Part shown: in pieces, positions 1-10,723 of the stretch | Layout of the letters: every line of letters starts with the position of its first letter | Numbering within the stretch: the stretch's first letter is position 1 | Origin: Agriotes lineatus | Taxonomy: Eukaryota > Arthropoda > Insecta > Coleoptera > Elateridae | Assembly (NCBI GenBank): GCA_940337035.1 | Contig: OW679197.1 | Span: 42,910,466 to 42,974,465 of the forward strand | Reading direction: 5' to 3' | Length of the DNA: 64,000 bases | Notes under the pieces: generated by a model | What the model saw: only the letters and a program-made list of their open reading frames with translations | Database searches by the model: none | What the model was told of the DNA's origin: nothing | Translations under genes and position numbers: made by a program

Positions 1-1090
1 TACCTTTGTGATAATAAATACACGTTTTTCTACTAGTTTTTTACCTTTTTTTTATTTAAAAACGAAAAAGTTTTAAAACGAGGATAAATCATCGGTTTGC
101 ACTCGAAAATTCCTGTGGTGACACTTTTGCTTCAGTCCGATATGTTGCCTCGTTGACCTGATTTTGTTCATCCTGCAGCCTGGGCGCCATTTCTATCAAA
201 TCGTCGTAGCTCCAATCTATGCAGATTTAGCAATTTAAACGTTGTGTAAACTATTGCCTATTTTTGTAGTACATTTTATGGACAACCTAAAAACTCAACT
301 ATTCTGTACCTTGAATGCAGCCTGCAAAAATTCCAAAAGCAATTTTCATATTTGGCGGTTCGGGACGGCTGCGGTTTTCAAAAGTTCAACTAATTGAAGA
401 CAGTTTACGGACCTTGACTTCACCACACCATTTGATAATGTTAAAAGGACCCTTTGGAACACATTGCAAACGTAGATATGTTTTAGCGTTGGTTCGTTGT
501 TTATTATTAGGCTCATGTATTGTTACTCAGCGTAATTTTCAATGTTGTGCATATATTGCCACTTGTAATACAGGGTTTCCTATTCGAATATTTGTTTTTT
601 AAGTGATATTTCTCATTGAGTGTTCAGCTTATTCTAGCTCTAGCTGAATTGGACATATACACGGTTTTCATAGTTAAGTCGGCACTATTGCTAACGTCGT
701 TATTATTGGAGCTACAAAGTCAGTTAGGCAAACTAGTAGTATTTTTTTCGCCAATTACGATGGTGAAAACGGAATCAAAATCGAACATCGTGAGGCTATA
801 AAGTTATTCTAGTTACTTGATTCGTTAGAGGTAAAGTGTTTTTTTAATAATTAAAGCATTATGTAATGAATAAAGTAAAATGTGTACTACTATAATTACA
901 TTTGATAACTGAATTTGACCGGCTGCAGAAACAGTCACCTGCACCGTCATGGCCATCTCTTTACTATCACATACATTATAACTGTCATAAACCTTTGTTA
1001 AATCGACATTTATGCATTAATAACAGTAAATTTAAGGTCGTAGAAAAAATATTGTATGCAAACTCGTGCTAAAAGTGTTATTGCACTCGG
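1..1090. other. No recognisable gene; AT-rich DNA
   Basis: A 95-codon frame (315-602) and a 61-codon frame (616-801) occur here on the plus strand. Neither shows a motif I recognise, and I see no convincing splice context, tail or inverted ends. The longer one has mixed Cys/Arg content and could be a relic of coding sequence, but I cannot assign it. The right edge is the target site of the SINE that follows. Confidence 0.5.
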
Positions 1091-1097
1091 CATGTTT

Positions 1098-1360
1098 ATT
1101 TATTTATTTATTTCGCACTCAGCCAACAGCCGTTAGGCCAATTATAGGCGTCGCTGTGCATTTATGGGGACTTCCAACCCCACTAACGACAGTCATGATG
1201 TTGTTGTGACCGCCGGGACCAACTTTTTTCCGTGGCAGCCGTACCACGAGGCGCCGAGAGATGCAGCCGTGGAACTCCCATCCAAGTTCTGACCAGAGAG
1301 AGCGTTGCTTAACTCTGCTGATCGAACGTGGACGCTTGTTTAAGCTACACCACCCGGGAC
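1098..1360 (-). mobile_element. 5S rRNA-derived SINE, copy 1
   Basis: The minus strand starts with a GGTGTAGCTT-type head. About 35 bp inside is a block that aligns to the 5S rRNA internal promoter: GATCAGCAGAGTTAAGCA, then a few bases later ACTTGGATGGGA, the A-box and C-box equivalents. A body of about 150 bp follows, then a (TAAA)n tail seen as TTTATTTATTT at the left edge. It matches the copies at 5.5 kb and 21.9 kb closely along its whole length. A short direct repeat CATGTT lies at 1091-1096 and again at 1361-1366, fitting a target duplication. The family is non-autonomous and would need a LINE partner. It is not a functional 5S gene, because it matches only the promoter half of 5S rRNA. 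Confidence 0.8.
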
Positions 1361-1512
1361 CATGTTATAATTTTCATGTACCTATCGTGCATAAACATTC
1401 ACTTTTAGCACTTCTTTCGTAAATAGCTATTAAAAACATAAATTTTGTATTGACAGCCGTGAAAAGTTATAGTGACAATTTGGAAAGTACCGAGATCAAA
1501 TGTTATACGTTT

Positions 1513-1853
1513 GGCAGTACTGAAGTGTATTGTCAGTCTATGTCAAATTTGGGGTTAGTAGGTTAGGTTTTGTTTGTTATTTGCATTTATTTAATACTAC
1601 TATATTATTAGCTCCTGTAAGTGTGGAGGTGACAGCCTAAGTGAGACAGACAACCAACTCTTTTACGTACTTGGTGAGGCATGCGCACGAGACGCGTAGT
1701 ACTCAGAGTGAGACTATGTCGGCGCCGTAATGTTTTCGCCGGTTCCCAGACCCTACTAGCAATATAAAAGTAAAAATATATGGGTATTTGGTACAAAATA
1801 AAGCCAAACGTAACCTGCAAATCTCGAATTTGTCATAGCTTGGCAGTGCTACC
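1513..1853. mobile_element. Dispersed repeat with a nested MITE-like insertion
   Basis: The outer ends (GGCAGTACTGAAGTGTATTG on the left, the inverse of AACCTGCAAATCTCGAATTTG near the right) match a compact copy at 40241-40344. Between them, about 1606-1770, lies a second sequence that recurs in inverted orientation at about 27.08-27.38 kb and is bordered by ATTGCTAG / CTAATAAT-type ends. I read this as one repeat family inserted into another. An open frame on the minus strand at 1608-1820 is an accident of this repeat. No coding capacity is recognisable and the superfamily is unknown. Confidence 0.55.
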
Positions 1854-1989
1854 AACAATGCAGTAGTGAGTGACGTGGTTTTTATCTCACTAGTGGCTTA
1901 TGGTTTTAATTTCATAGTGGATAATGCGGCACTTTAGAGGTCTAACATCGATTTAGTAGTAACCAAATAATTAGGAGGTGTTGAATAAA

Positions 1990-2480
1990 CATCTTAAAAA
2001 TACTGCAGTAATACTCATGGAGGTTTTCAGCCTCTTGTACAACAGCTTTTCATATCTTCCAGTTACTAGCTTTGACTATCCTATTTCGCACCTTCAGCTC
2101 TTGGAGGTCATTTAAAATATTCTCTTCGTTTCTTTCTTGGTTTTTCTCTAGCTGACTTTTAGGAGTTTGAATTAACACTTCCTTCGTTCAATAGTCATCA
2201 GGAAGACGTATACATGCCCTAACAACTTAATTATTTGCTTCTTTATTTAGCCTGTAACACATTGATTTATTAATTGTTTCTGCTCGGAGTTCATGCGGAG
2301 TCGTCATCCACCATAATATGTCATAAAGCTGGCTATACAGCATTCTCCATATTTTTCGGGCCGGTTTATATTTTGTTTAATCAGCGTGCATGGTTCACAA
2401 CCATACATTAATATCGGTGTTAATGTACTCTTTTGATACAAGCCTAGATTTTAATAGTTTATTTAGTCCACGTAATCGCT
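1990..2480 (-). pseudogene. Decayed C-terminal part of a non-LTR reverse transcriptase
   Basis: Read on the minus strand, broken frames give a segment like L-Y-G-C-E-P-C-T-L, which corresponds to the common LYGSEAWTL block after the RT domain. About 270 bp further on come a RLPDD-like segment and a basic stretch ending ..LQELKVRNR..ASNW.., which corresponds to the terminal WLEDVEKDLRELGVRxWRxxAxDRxxW region of RTE/Jockey-type polyproteins. Several stops and frameshifts are present and no endonuclease or YADD motif remains. The clade cannot be told. Confidence 0.45.
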
Positions 2481-2756
2481 TGTTTTCCTTCATTATTCTA
2501 TGTTTCATTTCCCTAGAGAGGTCGTTTATGTGTTATTATTGTGCCAAGATATATAAATTCACTAATGTATCCAAATGATTTCTTATTATGACTATTTCTT
2601 GTAGCTCTCTAGATAAATTTACCCTTTGCAGTTACAGTTTTTCCCCTCCTGATCCAAAAGCGTAAAAACTTCTTTCATATTTGTTATAGATCTTACTAGG
2701 ATGGAAATGTCCAGCATACGCTATTTATTGGAAACTATACGTAAAGATAGTGTAAT

Positions 2757-2905
2757 AGTAATTTACGATACAAGTAATGTTATCAAGCTTTTTACATTAC
2801 GAGAGAAAAGTTTGAAGAAACGAGCGACGTTAGGGGCGAGTTTATTTAAATTCTCGAGTAATGTAAAATGCTGATAACATTATGTATATCGTTACACGTA
2901 TCCTA
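2757..2905. repeat. Short foldback (inverted-repeat) element
   Basis: The segment around 2768-2807 (ending TCAAGCTTTTTACATTAC) and the segment around 2863-2900 (starting GTAATGTAAAATGCTGATAA) are inverted copies of each other with a few differences. They are separated by about 55 bp. The unit resembles a small MITE. No target duplication is clear and no coding sequence is present. Confidence 0.55.
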
Positions 2906-3076
2906 TAAAAAATAATCTTTTCGGTTACCTATTTTCAATGACGGCTTACAACAGCGATGTGCATGTCTGCTATGGTTATGGTGGTATCCAAGCGATTGTT
3001 TATTCACATGTTTGTTTTGCAAACAATTGTTTGCAATTCAGTTCGCATTTCAATTTCTGTGTACTTTATGCTAAAC

Positions 3077-4119
3077 ATGAATAACATAATTATGGAAGAG
3101 GCGGACCTTAGAGAGATGCAGATTTTTAGAAATTGGCACCAAATGAATGACGTTAAAAATATTGATCAAAACGTAATTTTAGCGTACGTTTCGGGAATGG
3201 TGAGTTTTGTAATATCTATTATGCATTGATGATAAGGGTGTTCTTTTTAGTCCAAGAATTATGGGGCATCTTCAGTTTGGACAAAAATATCTATGCTGAA
3301 AACGATGTTGTTAACGCATAAAAATGTCGATATTTCTTCTTATGCAGTAGTCAAGTCTTTTATGAAGCGTAATGGTTCAGGACATACACGAAAGCAAGCA
3401 AAAATTTTTACGAGAGATAATATAAAGACATTTCTACGAGATGCTGCCGATGATGACTATTTACCTGTCAAAGTGTGTGACAGTTAATATCATTGCACGG
3501 TTTAATGCATTTAATTTACAGATAGCAACAATTTTTGGGATTTTTGGCGGTTGTAGACGAGAAGAACTGTAATGCTTAACCGTCGATGCTATTGTTGACA
3601 TAGGGTCATCTGTAATTGTCAGTATTCCTAAAACAAAGACTGGTCGTAGCCGTACGTTTACTGTTGTTAATGGAGATGGAATAAACTATTTGGATATAGT
3701 TAGGAAATACAAAAATATGAGACCTCAGCACGTTCCTCATAACCACTTCTTCATTAGTTGTAGAAAGGGTAAATGCACTGTTCAAAGAATCGGTATTAAC
3801 ATGTTTGGTGATATGGGAAAAAAGTGGCTGTTTTTCTAAAATTGTCTGAACCATCGTTATATACTGGTCATGCATTTCGGCGTTCATCCGCGACTCTTCT
3901 GGCTGATTCTGGTGCTGATATAAGCATGATTAAACGTCATGGAGGCTGGAAGAGTACAAGTGTGGCCGAAAGATATGTTGAATAATTGAATATGAAATGA
4001 AATGTGCACAACATTCTTTTGGGGGATTTAAATTTGAAAATCTGCAAGGCTGCACTTTCAATCTTAGCTCTGCAGAAATGTCGACAAAGGGTTCATTTCC
4101 AGATGGAGACAAACCTTAA
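3077..4119 (+). pseudogene. Crypton-like tyrosine recombinase relic with two predicted introns
   Basis: The protein encoded is a tyrosine recombinase (phage-integrase fold), which cuts and rejoins DNA through a tyrosine. The exons predicted are 3077-3199, 3251-3472 and 3522 onward. Introns of 51 bp (GTGAGT..TTTTTAG) and 49 bp (GTGTGT..TTTACAG) join the frames exactly in phase 0. The catalytic set is visible: Arg in GGCRREE (codon 3555-3557), HAFR (His 3869-3871, Arg 3878-3880), HGGW (His 3938-3940, Trp 3947-3949) and the nucleophile Tyr in AERY (3974-3976). The N-terminal part (about 115 aa) would be the SAM-like core-binding domain. The start could be the Met at 3077 or 3092. Damage: an in-frame TAA at 3570, a frameshift near 3815 and a further shift near 3983, after which a readable tail runs to 4119. 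No RT is seen nearby, so Crypton (group I is known from insects) fits better than DIRS/Ngaro. An isolated YR relic of another kind cannot be excluded. Confidence 0.72.
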
Positions 4120-4870
4120 TATCTATATAGTATGTGCTTATTTTTTGTACTGAATCTTATGTACGCATGTGATTAAATGCTAATCAAGTATCGTTATTTT
4201 TCTTAACAACACTAGTGCTGTTAAATCTTAACGCAACTCGTTGCTAAGGAGTTATTATCATAGTTACATAATAGGATAAAATAAAATAGGTTTAAGCTAT
4301 TTTTTCTTGTGACGCTTTGTAAAATAAGGTTAAAAATAAGAGTGACAAAATACCTCTTTGTCTGAGTCTTGCAATTTCAAAGTCTTTGGATCGATTCTAC
4401 ACTTACACCTATACTCTTCTGTTGTTATTTTTACTAATAGGATCAGTTTTTTGGGATTCCAGTTCCATTAAAGCTTTCCGTAGGTATTTATGTTTAATAC
4501 TAGCAGATACTTGCTTGTAAACACATGCAGCTGTAAAATTTCCATCTGACGAGCGTCTTAAAACTTTGGAAGTTGTGCTAAGCAAGAAAGTTTTCCTATA
4601 ATCAGAGAAGTTGAGCTTCTGTTTATACGTATGTGGGAAATATAATACCAATTTATAAGTCGTTTGTTAGTTGTTTTCTCTCCATATAATAAATATAGTA
4701 TATTGCTATCGATAAACGATAACAAAAGCACAATAGAAAGTTCACAGGCGATCCGAATTATGCGTTTAATTATTACTGCAAGGCATTCGGATGAAAATGC
4801 AATAAAATTTTGAATTGATTTCAATATAAAGAGCTTGTCACACTTAAAACTATGGAATTATGGCAATTTT
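4120..4870. other. Unassigned AT-rich DNA
   Basis: No frame over 90 codons and no motif I recognise. Minus-strand frames at 4409-4651 and 4558-4824 overlap each other in different phases and look like chance frames. Confidence 0.5.
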
Positions 4871-4871
4871 T

Positions 4872-5444
4872 ACTTCCTTTTACAATAAAGGAAGTATTGG
4901 ATTCACTCCAAAAATTCGAAATTGAGTTGTCAACAGATCTTCACGTTTTAGAGTCCCCTGATCCCAAAAAACATTTTTTTTATTGGTCTGTCTGCCTGTG
5001 TGTCGGTGTGTCTGACTGTGTGTGTATCTGCCTGTGAACAGAATATCTCAAAAACGAAAAGAGGTGTGGCGTTGAAACTTCATATATAAGTTTTGTGTAC
5101 TATGTAGATGCGACAGCAAGCTTTTGAAGGAAATCGCATAACCGGAAGTAGGTGTTTACTCTTGTAATTTTTCAGTTTTTTTCGATTTTTTCAAAAACGG
5201 CTCTAACGATTTTTTCAAGCTTCACATTTTTATTACATTTTTGATGTCTATTGATGTGAAATAGGTGATTTTCCAGTTGAATACTTCTAAAATGGGTTCC
5301 TTTTTTTAAATAGAACAACCGGTATATTATTACATTTTTTAATTCAGCTTACATTTTTTTACAAATGCTTAAAAATGTAAAATCAAATTTTGGCTAATTA
5401 TAAGATCACTGTAAAAGGAAGTTGTGTGCTTGTATCACACCAGA
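4872..5444 (-). mobile_element. Helentron-like non-autonomous element, subfamily A
   Basis: The element is about 573 bp and closely resembles the inverted copy at 30900-31566. At the left end is a hairpin ACTTCCTTT..AAAGGAAGT (4872-4895). At the right end the same arm recurs inverted (TGTAAAAGGAAGT, 5410-5422), followed by a conserved segment ending CACACCAGA before a T run. A TG/GTCT-rich microsatellite lies at about 4987-5035. Read on the minus strand this is TC-start, subterminal inverted repeat, microsatellite, 3' hairpin, the known plan of DINE-1/HINE-type (Helentron-associated) elements. It has no ORF. A frame at 4852-5037 is an artefact. Confidence 0.55.
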
Positions 5445-5508
5445 TTTTTCACTTGATTTCTATTTACGGTCATTATCAATATGATCCGAGACTTATTATT
5501 GTCAATTT

Positions 5509-5795
5509 GGGTCCCGAGTGGTGTAGGGTCCCGAGTGGTGTAGCTTGAACAAGCGTCCACGTTCGATCAGCAGAGTTAAGCAACGCTGTCTCTGGTCAGC
5601 ACTTGGATGGGAGTTCCACGGCTGCATCTCTCGGCGCCTCGTGGTACGGCTATCACGGAAAAAAGTTGGTCCCGGCGGTCATACAACATCATGGCAGTCG
5701 TTAGTGGGGTTGGAAGTCCTCATAACTGCACAGCGACGCCTGTAATTGGCCTAACGGCTGTTGGCTGAGTGCTAATTAAATAAATAAATAAATAA
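5509..5795 (+). mobile_element. 5S rRNA-derived SINE, copy 2
   Basis: This is the copy to read in the forward sense. The head GGGTCCCGAGTGGTGTA occurs twice in tandem at a 17-bp period (5509 and 5526). The 5S-like block follows: GATCAGCAGAGTTAAGCA at 5565-5582 and ACTTGGATGGGA at 5601-5612, corresponding to 5S box A and box C. The body then runs to GGCTGTTGGCTGAGTGC and a (TAAA)n tail at about 5774-5795. The duplicated head may be a replication or template-switch scar. The 66-codon frame at 5545-5745 lies within the SINE and is not a gene. Close similarity to copies 1 and 3 suggests recent activity. Confidence 0.82.
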
Positions 5796-5799
5796 ATTG

Positions 5800-7255
5800 T
5801 ATTATTTTCCGACTGGTTTGGCTTGCTTTGCTAATAAATTTTAGAGTATCATAACAGAAATAAGTTGGGTTTTAAACGACTTAACACCTCAACAAACTAA
5901 AATTCGTAATACAAAATATTTCTCCGCAAGTTAAACGACAAGTGAAAAGTGAGTTTAGCGGAATCAAATCTAAAACAATTTGAGCGTATTATTATAACGG
6001 TTTTGTACTTAGTCAGTATATGATGTTATTACTGATTAGTTTAGTAGGGATTTTGCAATTTTTTCTAGGATAATTCACCATTCGCCCAAACTGTATCGAA
6101 ACGGGTTGAAAATACACAGGATGTTGATTTGCAAGTCGATATTTTCTTTCGGTAATTTTGTATCCGATATTCGCAAAAATGCAAGTCCAATACCTGAAAA
6201 TACGAAAAAAATGAAAAACAGTTTAGCCATAAAAAATGCAAAAGTAAATTTTGACTTGTGACGAGGGATATCTGTTATAAATTAAATAAGAATTTAGGTA
6301 AAACTAAACAAACAGCAAGAAAAAAAGGGTGTAGAAAATAATAGTAAAGTTTATTTTACTGCAAGCTTCCAGATTAAATAAATATGAGCCAAAATGTGTA
6401 ATTTTAACACGTTTCGTTTACTGTTTATACTCAAAATGTGTGTAACTTTACGAAGATTATCATATTAAAGTCTGTTTTTCTTTATCTATCAATAATAGTT
6501 ATTTGAGATAAGTGTACAATTTAATTTGGGAGTCACGCAGAGGTTTCAAAACAATTGTTAATTGTGTTATATTCCATGTCAAATCGACAAATCTGAGGTT
6601 GCGTTGTCTTTTGTTTCTGGCAGCCTATATAAGCAATTTTTTGGATGATCTTACCAGTAATTAACCTTAAACAAATACGAGGGAATTAACAATCTACGTT
6701 ATCATTGAATATAATTACAAATCATACCTTCGATTTGAGTGGCTGTTTTTGGAGTTTGCACTTGGAAAGCAATGGACGAGCTGTCGGCAACGATTTTTCG
6801 CTTGAAACAATTTTTGGATGTGCTGTTAGTGACTATATGGCCTTTATTTCTGAGGAAGGGAAGGCAATAGTGGCGCTGCTTACAAACAAATATTAGCTGC
6901 TACTGGATTGAACGTTTAACAATGCGTTCCGAGGTTAGTGAATTTTGTAAATTTCGGATTCAACTTGTTAGTGTGCATTGGTATACAGTGTTCTATTTAT
7001 TTATGCATTGTGACCTAAAAACCTAAGCAAAGTTAAGGAATACTTTACATTATTGACAATCCTGAGATACGAGTTGCATGCGTATTAATACTTTTATTGA
7101 AGCGAGACGTTTAGTAGTGAAAAGGGAAATTATCTCTGGAGTTGTTTGTTTTGCCATTTATTTTAAATTCGAAGAGAGTACACGTTCATTCGGAGTAAAT
7201 TGTTTTGCAGTAAACGAAATATTTTAGATTATTGGATACTTTTTTCCATAGCAAG
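5800..7255. other. Unassigned AT-rich DNA
   Basis: I find no inverted ends, tails or protein motifs here. A 63-codon plus-strand frame (6705-6896) has fairly ordinary amino-acid composition, but nothing supports it as a gene. Confidence 0.45.
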
Positions 7256-7258
7256 TTT

Positions 7259-7352
7259 AAGTTCACCCAACGAAGAGGATTTTCCATTGCAGTTTATACG
7301 TTCACCCAACGAAAGGGGCTGTTTTCTATAACAGTTTTTTTGTCATCCAATA
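7259..7352. repeat. Imperfect short tandem repeat
   Basis: The motif GTTCACCCAACGAA-GAGG..TTTTC(C/T)AT..CAGTTTxT recurs two to three times at a period of roughly 45 bp (GTTCACCCAACGAAGAGG, GTTCACCCAACGAAAGGG, then GTCATCCAATACGTGGAGG). Downstream runs a 129-codon plus-strand frame (7365-7754), but that frame overlaps a minus-strand retrotransposon relic and is probably spurious. Confidence 0.55.
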
Positions 7353-7559
7353 CGTGGAGGCTTTTTGTCAGATTGCGCGAATTTTGATTTAGTGTTGTCA
7401 ACGTTTGTGTCGGGGATAATTAATTTTGTAAACGTGGAGGATACGCAAATGAGATCGATGAAAGATAAGGAGGTTAGATTAATAAGTGGGAATATATTAG
7501 AGGCACAGTTTCATAGGAAACAAGCAACGAGTAGGATAGACAGGTATCTGAAGTTACTA

Positions 7560-8075
7560 TTAGGTCCTGTAATTATTGCGGTCTTTAAGATCACCTTCTT
7601 TATGTATTGGGAGTCTTGCATTTATTTCGTATTCTTTCGGCATCTTACTTATTTTCCATCCTCGATTACACATTTTATAAATCTACGTTTGCGTATTCTT
7701 ATTTTCGCTTCTTTGATCTCCTCCACTGTTCGATCTTCTTACTCTTCTCTTTAGTCCTCCTCAAACTTTTCCCTCTGATTTTAGAAACTTCCTTTCTTAA
7801 ATATTTATATATGATTCTAATAGCTCATGGAAATCTGATATTAATAAGCCCTGTTCATCCATTGTACTTGACATTTTCTTCCCATTCTTTCCCCTTCAAC
7901 ATTTTAGAATGCCTCAACATTTCCTATTTTTGCTTCTAATATTGCCAGGAAACTCTATCCAACTTTTCTTCTTAGCTTCTTGTATTTCACCCTTTGCTTT
8001 GTTTCTAGCTCTATTTATATCTTGTTTTGTATTTGTTTATATGTATTTGTTTTTGCAGCGCCGCCTACCAACTTT
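7560..8075 (-). pseudogene. Non-LTR retrotransposon relic (linker between endonuclease and RT)
   Basis: On the minus strand the broken frames read as a basic stretch (..NRARNKAKGEIQEAKKKSW..) followed by ..FPGNIRSKN.. and, in another stretch, MDEQGLLISDFHELLESY. This order matches the segment between the endonuclease and RT domains of Jockey/RTE-type polyproteins: a basic AKxxIxxAKxxSW block, then a KDxxGxLLxxxxEI block. Stops interrupt it and the RT core is not preserved. Open frames on the plus strand here (7365-7754, 7607-7939, 7980-8168) are shadows. Confidence 0.4.
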
Positions 8076-8164
8076 ACTTTGACAGCGTTTTTTATCGCCA
8101 GTTACATATCAAATAGGCATATAAATTATTCATTTGATAGTATATGTAACCGGCAGGGGCGTCT

Positions 8165-10205
8165 CTAGCTCTAGCAACAGTGACACGTAATGTTAAATAA
8201 ATGCGTAAGGCAATCGATAAATTTGGAAAGGTGCCAATTAAGTTATTTTTAAACAATAATTTCAAAACATCTACTGAAGATGCGGTAGATTTTAAATACT
8301 TCGATAAAATCTCTATTTCATTCAGTAAATCGACTGCATTTATGTCCGAACGATTAATTCCAAAATCTGTCAATTTGTTTTGCAAATCCTCGCAGTACTT
8401 TAGTTTATCATCGGAATCTAAGTTTGATAAAGTGTCAAGGCTCTGTGAAAAAGGGAAACAACTGTTGTGACAGCTTAGCAATTCGAATCTTTCATCTAAC
8501 TTAGTTACGGCGGTATCTAATAGAAAAAAGTAAAAATTGACTTTAAAGTGTAAATATGGATTTTGTATAGCATCGTCTCTACCTTCGTAATCGAACATAG
8601 GCCTCCTTTTCTTAGGTCGCACAGTACTGATTGCTGAGAAACTAATCTGACAAATCAATTCTTCAGCAATGAATTTTAATTCATTAGCATTTCTGTCTGA
8701 GCCGAGTAGTTCGACGTTCACTTAAGTATTTTTTACTTCTTCTAACATCGTAATAGCTTTTGGAAGTATTATAATAGATTGCTGCATAGTTTTACTTAAA
8801 AATTATTATATGAAGTGCCTAATGAACAAACAAATTTGTATGACTTTATTTTTGAAATTAAAGTTTTTTGTGTCATTGTCCCTGTAAATAAAAAGCAAAG
8901 CATCATATTTTTTCCAAATTAAAACGAACAGCTTTCACGGCTACAATTCTGTTTTCCCAACGTGTATCGGAAAGTGGCTTCAGAGTTAAAGTTCCTTCTT
9001 TAAGATTTGGTATCGCGACGTTGACGCCGAAAAGAATACATACAGTATGTCCCCGGATTGGGTTACAAAGAGGGAAAATAAGTTTATTTTTGACTTCTCA
9101 AAAAAACACTCTTTATAAAAAAACCCTGCTTGTTCTCAAACTAAAAATGTACTTGTCAAAATTTAAATATCTCCTTTCGTATACGGGGGAGGTTCGAAAA
9201 TATGAAAATGGCTCAAGAATAAAGCACTCATATTTTTCAAAATGCAATAATGTTACTTGAAAAAGTTGCTTAGAATTAAAAGTAGGTGTCAAATATAAAG
9301 TCACAGCCATCTGATCTAAAAAACAATATTCACTGTTTTTTCTTATTCTTACACTACCCTGCGAATTACCAAACGCGATACTTCAAAGTTAATTTAATAG
9401 TATATTGTCGAATTTCAGTTTCGTTCATTTAACCCGAAATTTATGTGACCCGAAGTTGATACTAAAAATCTCACATTTGTGTCAACAAAAACACAGGTAT
9501 CTTAAAAAAATTAATAATACGCGATCCAAACATCAATAGCAATAAAAAAGAAATTATAATTTTTAATAGAAATGTTATAACAAATATTTCCAATTAACAT
9601 TATTTCATATTTTGAAAAATAAGGGTACTTGATTTTTGAGCCATTTTCATATTTTCCCTCGTATACAAAAGGGGATATTTAAATTTTGGCAAGTGCATTT
9701 TTAGTTTGAAAACAAGCAGGGTTTTTTTATAAAGAGTGATTTTCTTTGAGAAGTCAAAATTAAACTATTTTCTCTCTTTGTAACCCAGTCCGGGGTCATA
9801 CACATATATTTCTTGGACAATGGCAAAAAAATTGGTGACTTTTGCACCATCATTTACAACTAAATTAAGACTATGTGTTGCACATGGTGCATACAATGCT
9901 CGAGGATTGATATTAAAAAAATGTGTAACCCAATTATTTTGCCTTTTATATTAGCATCATTGTCATAGCCTTGACCGCGCATGTGTGATTATTAAGTTTT
10001 TTTTTAATTCAATAAAAACGTAGTTAATCCCTGTCCTGTCGTGTCAGTAATAGAACAAAATCCAAGAAAATGCTCCATTATCTCAACATGTTTTGTTGAA
10101 GGGTTCAAATAAACAAATATAAAAACGACTGTAATTTGTTCCTCATGATCATTGATGTCTGGTGTACAATTTAAAGTAATAGTATAATATTTAGAATGTT
10201 TTAGG
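8165..10205 (-). pseudogene. hAT transposase relic (ZMYM1-like, DUF4371 type)
   Basis: Reading down the minus strand from about 10205, broken frames give HEEQITVV..FVYL, then GQGYDNDANIKGK and a HHVQHIVLI-like block, which correspond to the YDGAxNMxGK and CAxHxLNL blocks of the DUF4371/RNase H-like hAT core. After the nested element the frame resumes with TLKPLSDTRWENRI (about 8945-8990). The best frame is 8092-8721 (in-frame stop just upstream), whose Ile-Tyr-Leu-Thr-Leu-Arg-Val-Thr-Val-Ala block is the start of the hAT C-terminal dimerisation region. There the coding part runs off the element end. Stops and frameshifts make it non-functional. Confidence 0.65.
9048..9798. mobile_element. TIR element with about 210-bp arms, TA target duplication
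   Basis: The left arm starts TGTCCCCGGATTGGGTTAC (9048) and the right arm ends as its inverse with few differences (..AACCCAGTCCGGGGTCA, 9798). Both are flanked by TA (9046-9047 and 9799-9800). Similarity of the arms continues for roughly 210 bp, past a CTTTATAAAAAAACCCTGCTTG block. TA duplication and end structure suggest a Tc1/mariner-related non-autonomous element. It sits inside the hAT transposase relic, so it is younger than that element. Frames at 9021-9260 and 9113-9310 lie in the arm and are not genes. Confidence 0.75.
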
Positions 10206-10617
10206 GTGTTAACTATTAGACCAAGAGCCCATAGTCATAGCGGCAAGCTTCGTAGGTAGCTAGTAGACCTTTCTATATTGCCCAAGTAAGTTGCAAAAAC
10301 GCAAGTATGACAGCTGAACTGCGCTTACAAATATTAACGGCGGCTTTGGAAAATTGTTAATAAAATTAAATATATTTTTTTAAAGCGGCAAGGCTAATTT
10401 TAGTTTTAATCCATAGACAAGGTCCCTAAACCCAGACGAAAATTTTGTGCCATACTGATAGGAAGGGTATAAAGGGCCGCCATACTAGGTCAAACTGGTA
10501 GTTTTGTTTATTGTAAACAAAAATAATAGCGGCAAGCTTCAATTCTTGTTTACTACTTCATTTAAACACCAATTATCCAAAAATATAATTGCCATACCTA
10601 CCGCTTGGATGGTTATG

Positions 10618-10723
10618 TGGGTAGCCATACTGGTACCAACATGTACGATTTTATTAGCCATGCTGCTATCACAAATTTTCGCTAATAAATTATACGTGTT
10701 TGTACCAGTATGGCTATTTACGC
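10618..10723. repeat. Foldback inside the hAT element
   Basis: GTAGCCATACTGGTACCAAC on the left and GTACCAGTATGGCTATTTAC on the right are parts of two inverted arms of about 40 bp with a short loop. The 83-codon frame at 10504-10755 spans the foldback and is not a convincing gene. The phrase AGCGGCAAGCTTC occurs twice nearby (10242 and 10532). Confidence 0.6.

Noticed and set aside
1260..1320. Functional 5S rRNA gene on the minus strand
   Set aside because: Only the internal-promoter half matches 5S rRNA; the 3' half and 5' end do not, and the same unit with a tail occurs three times. It is a SINE.
4852..5037. 61-codon frame with Cys/Val-rich end
   Set aside because: It reads through the TG/GTCT microsatellite of the Helentron-like element, which produces the repeated Cys-Val pattern.
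5545..5745. 66-codon open frame with coding-like composition
   Set aside because: It lies inside the 5S-derived SINE and similar frames would exist in every copy. It is a by-product of the GC-richer SINE body.
7365..7754. 129-codon plus-strand frame
   Set aside because: The opposite strand carries the LINE linker relic in the second half, and the frame's end is low complexity. It is probably a shadow.
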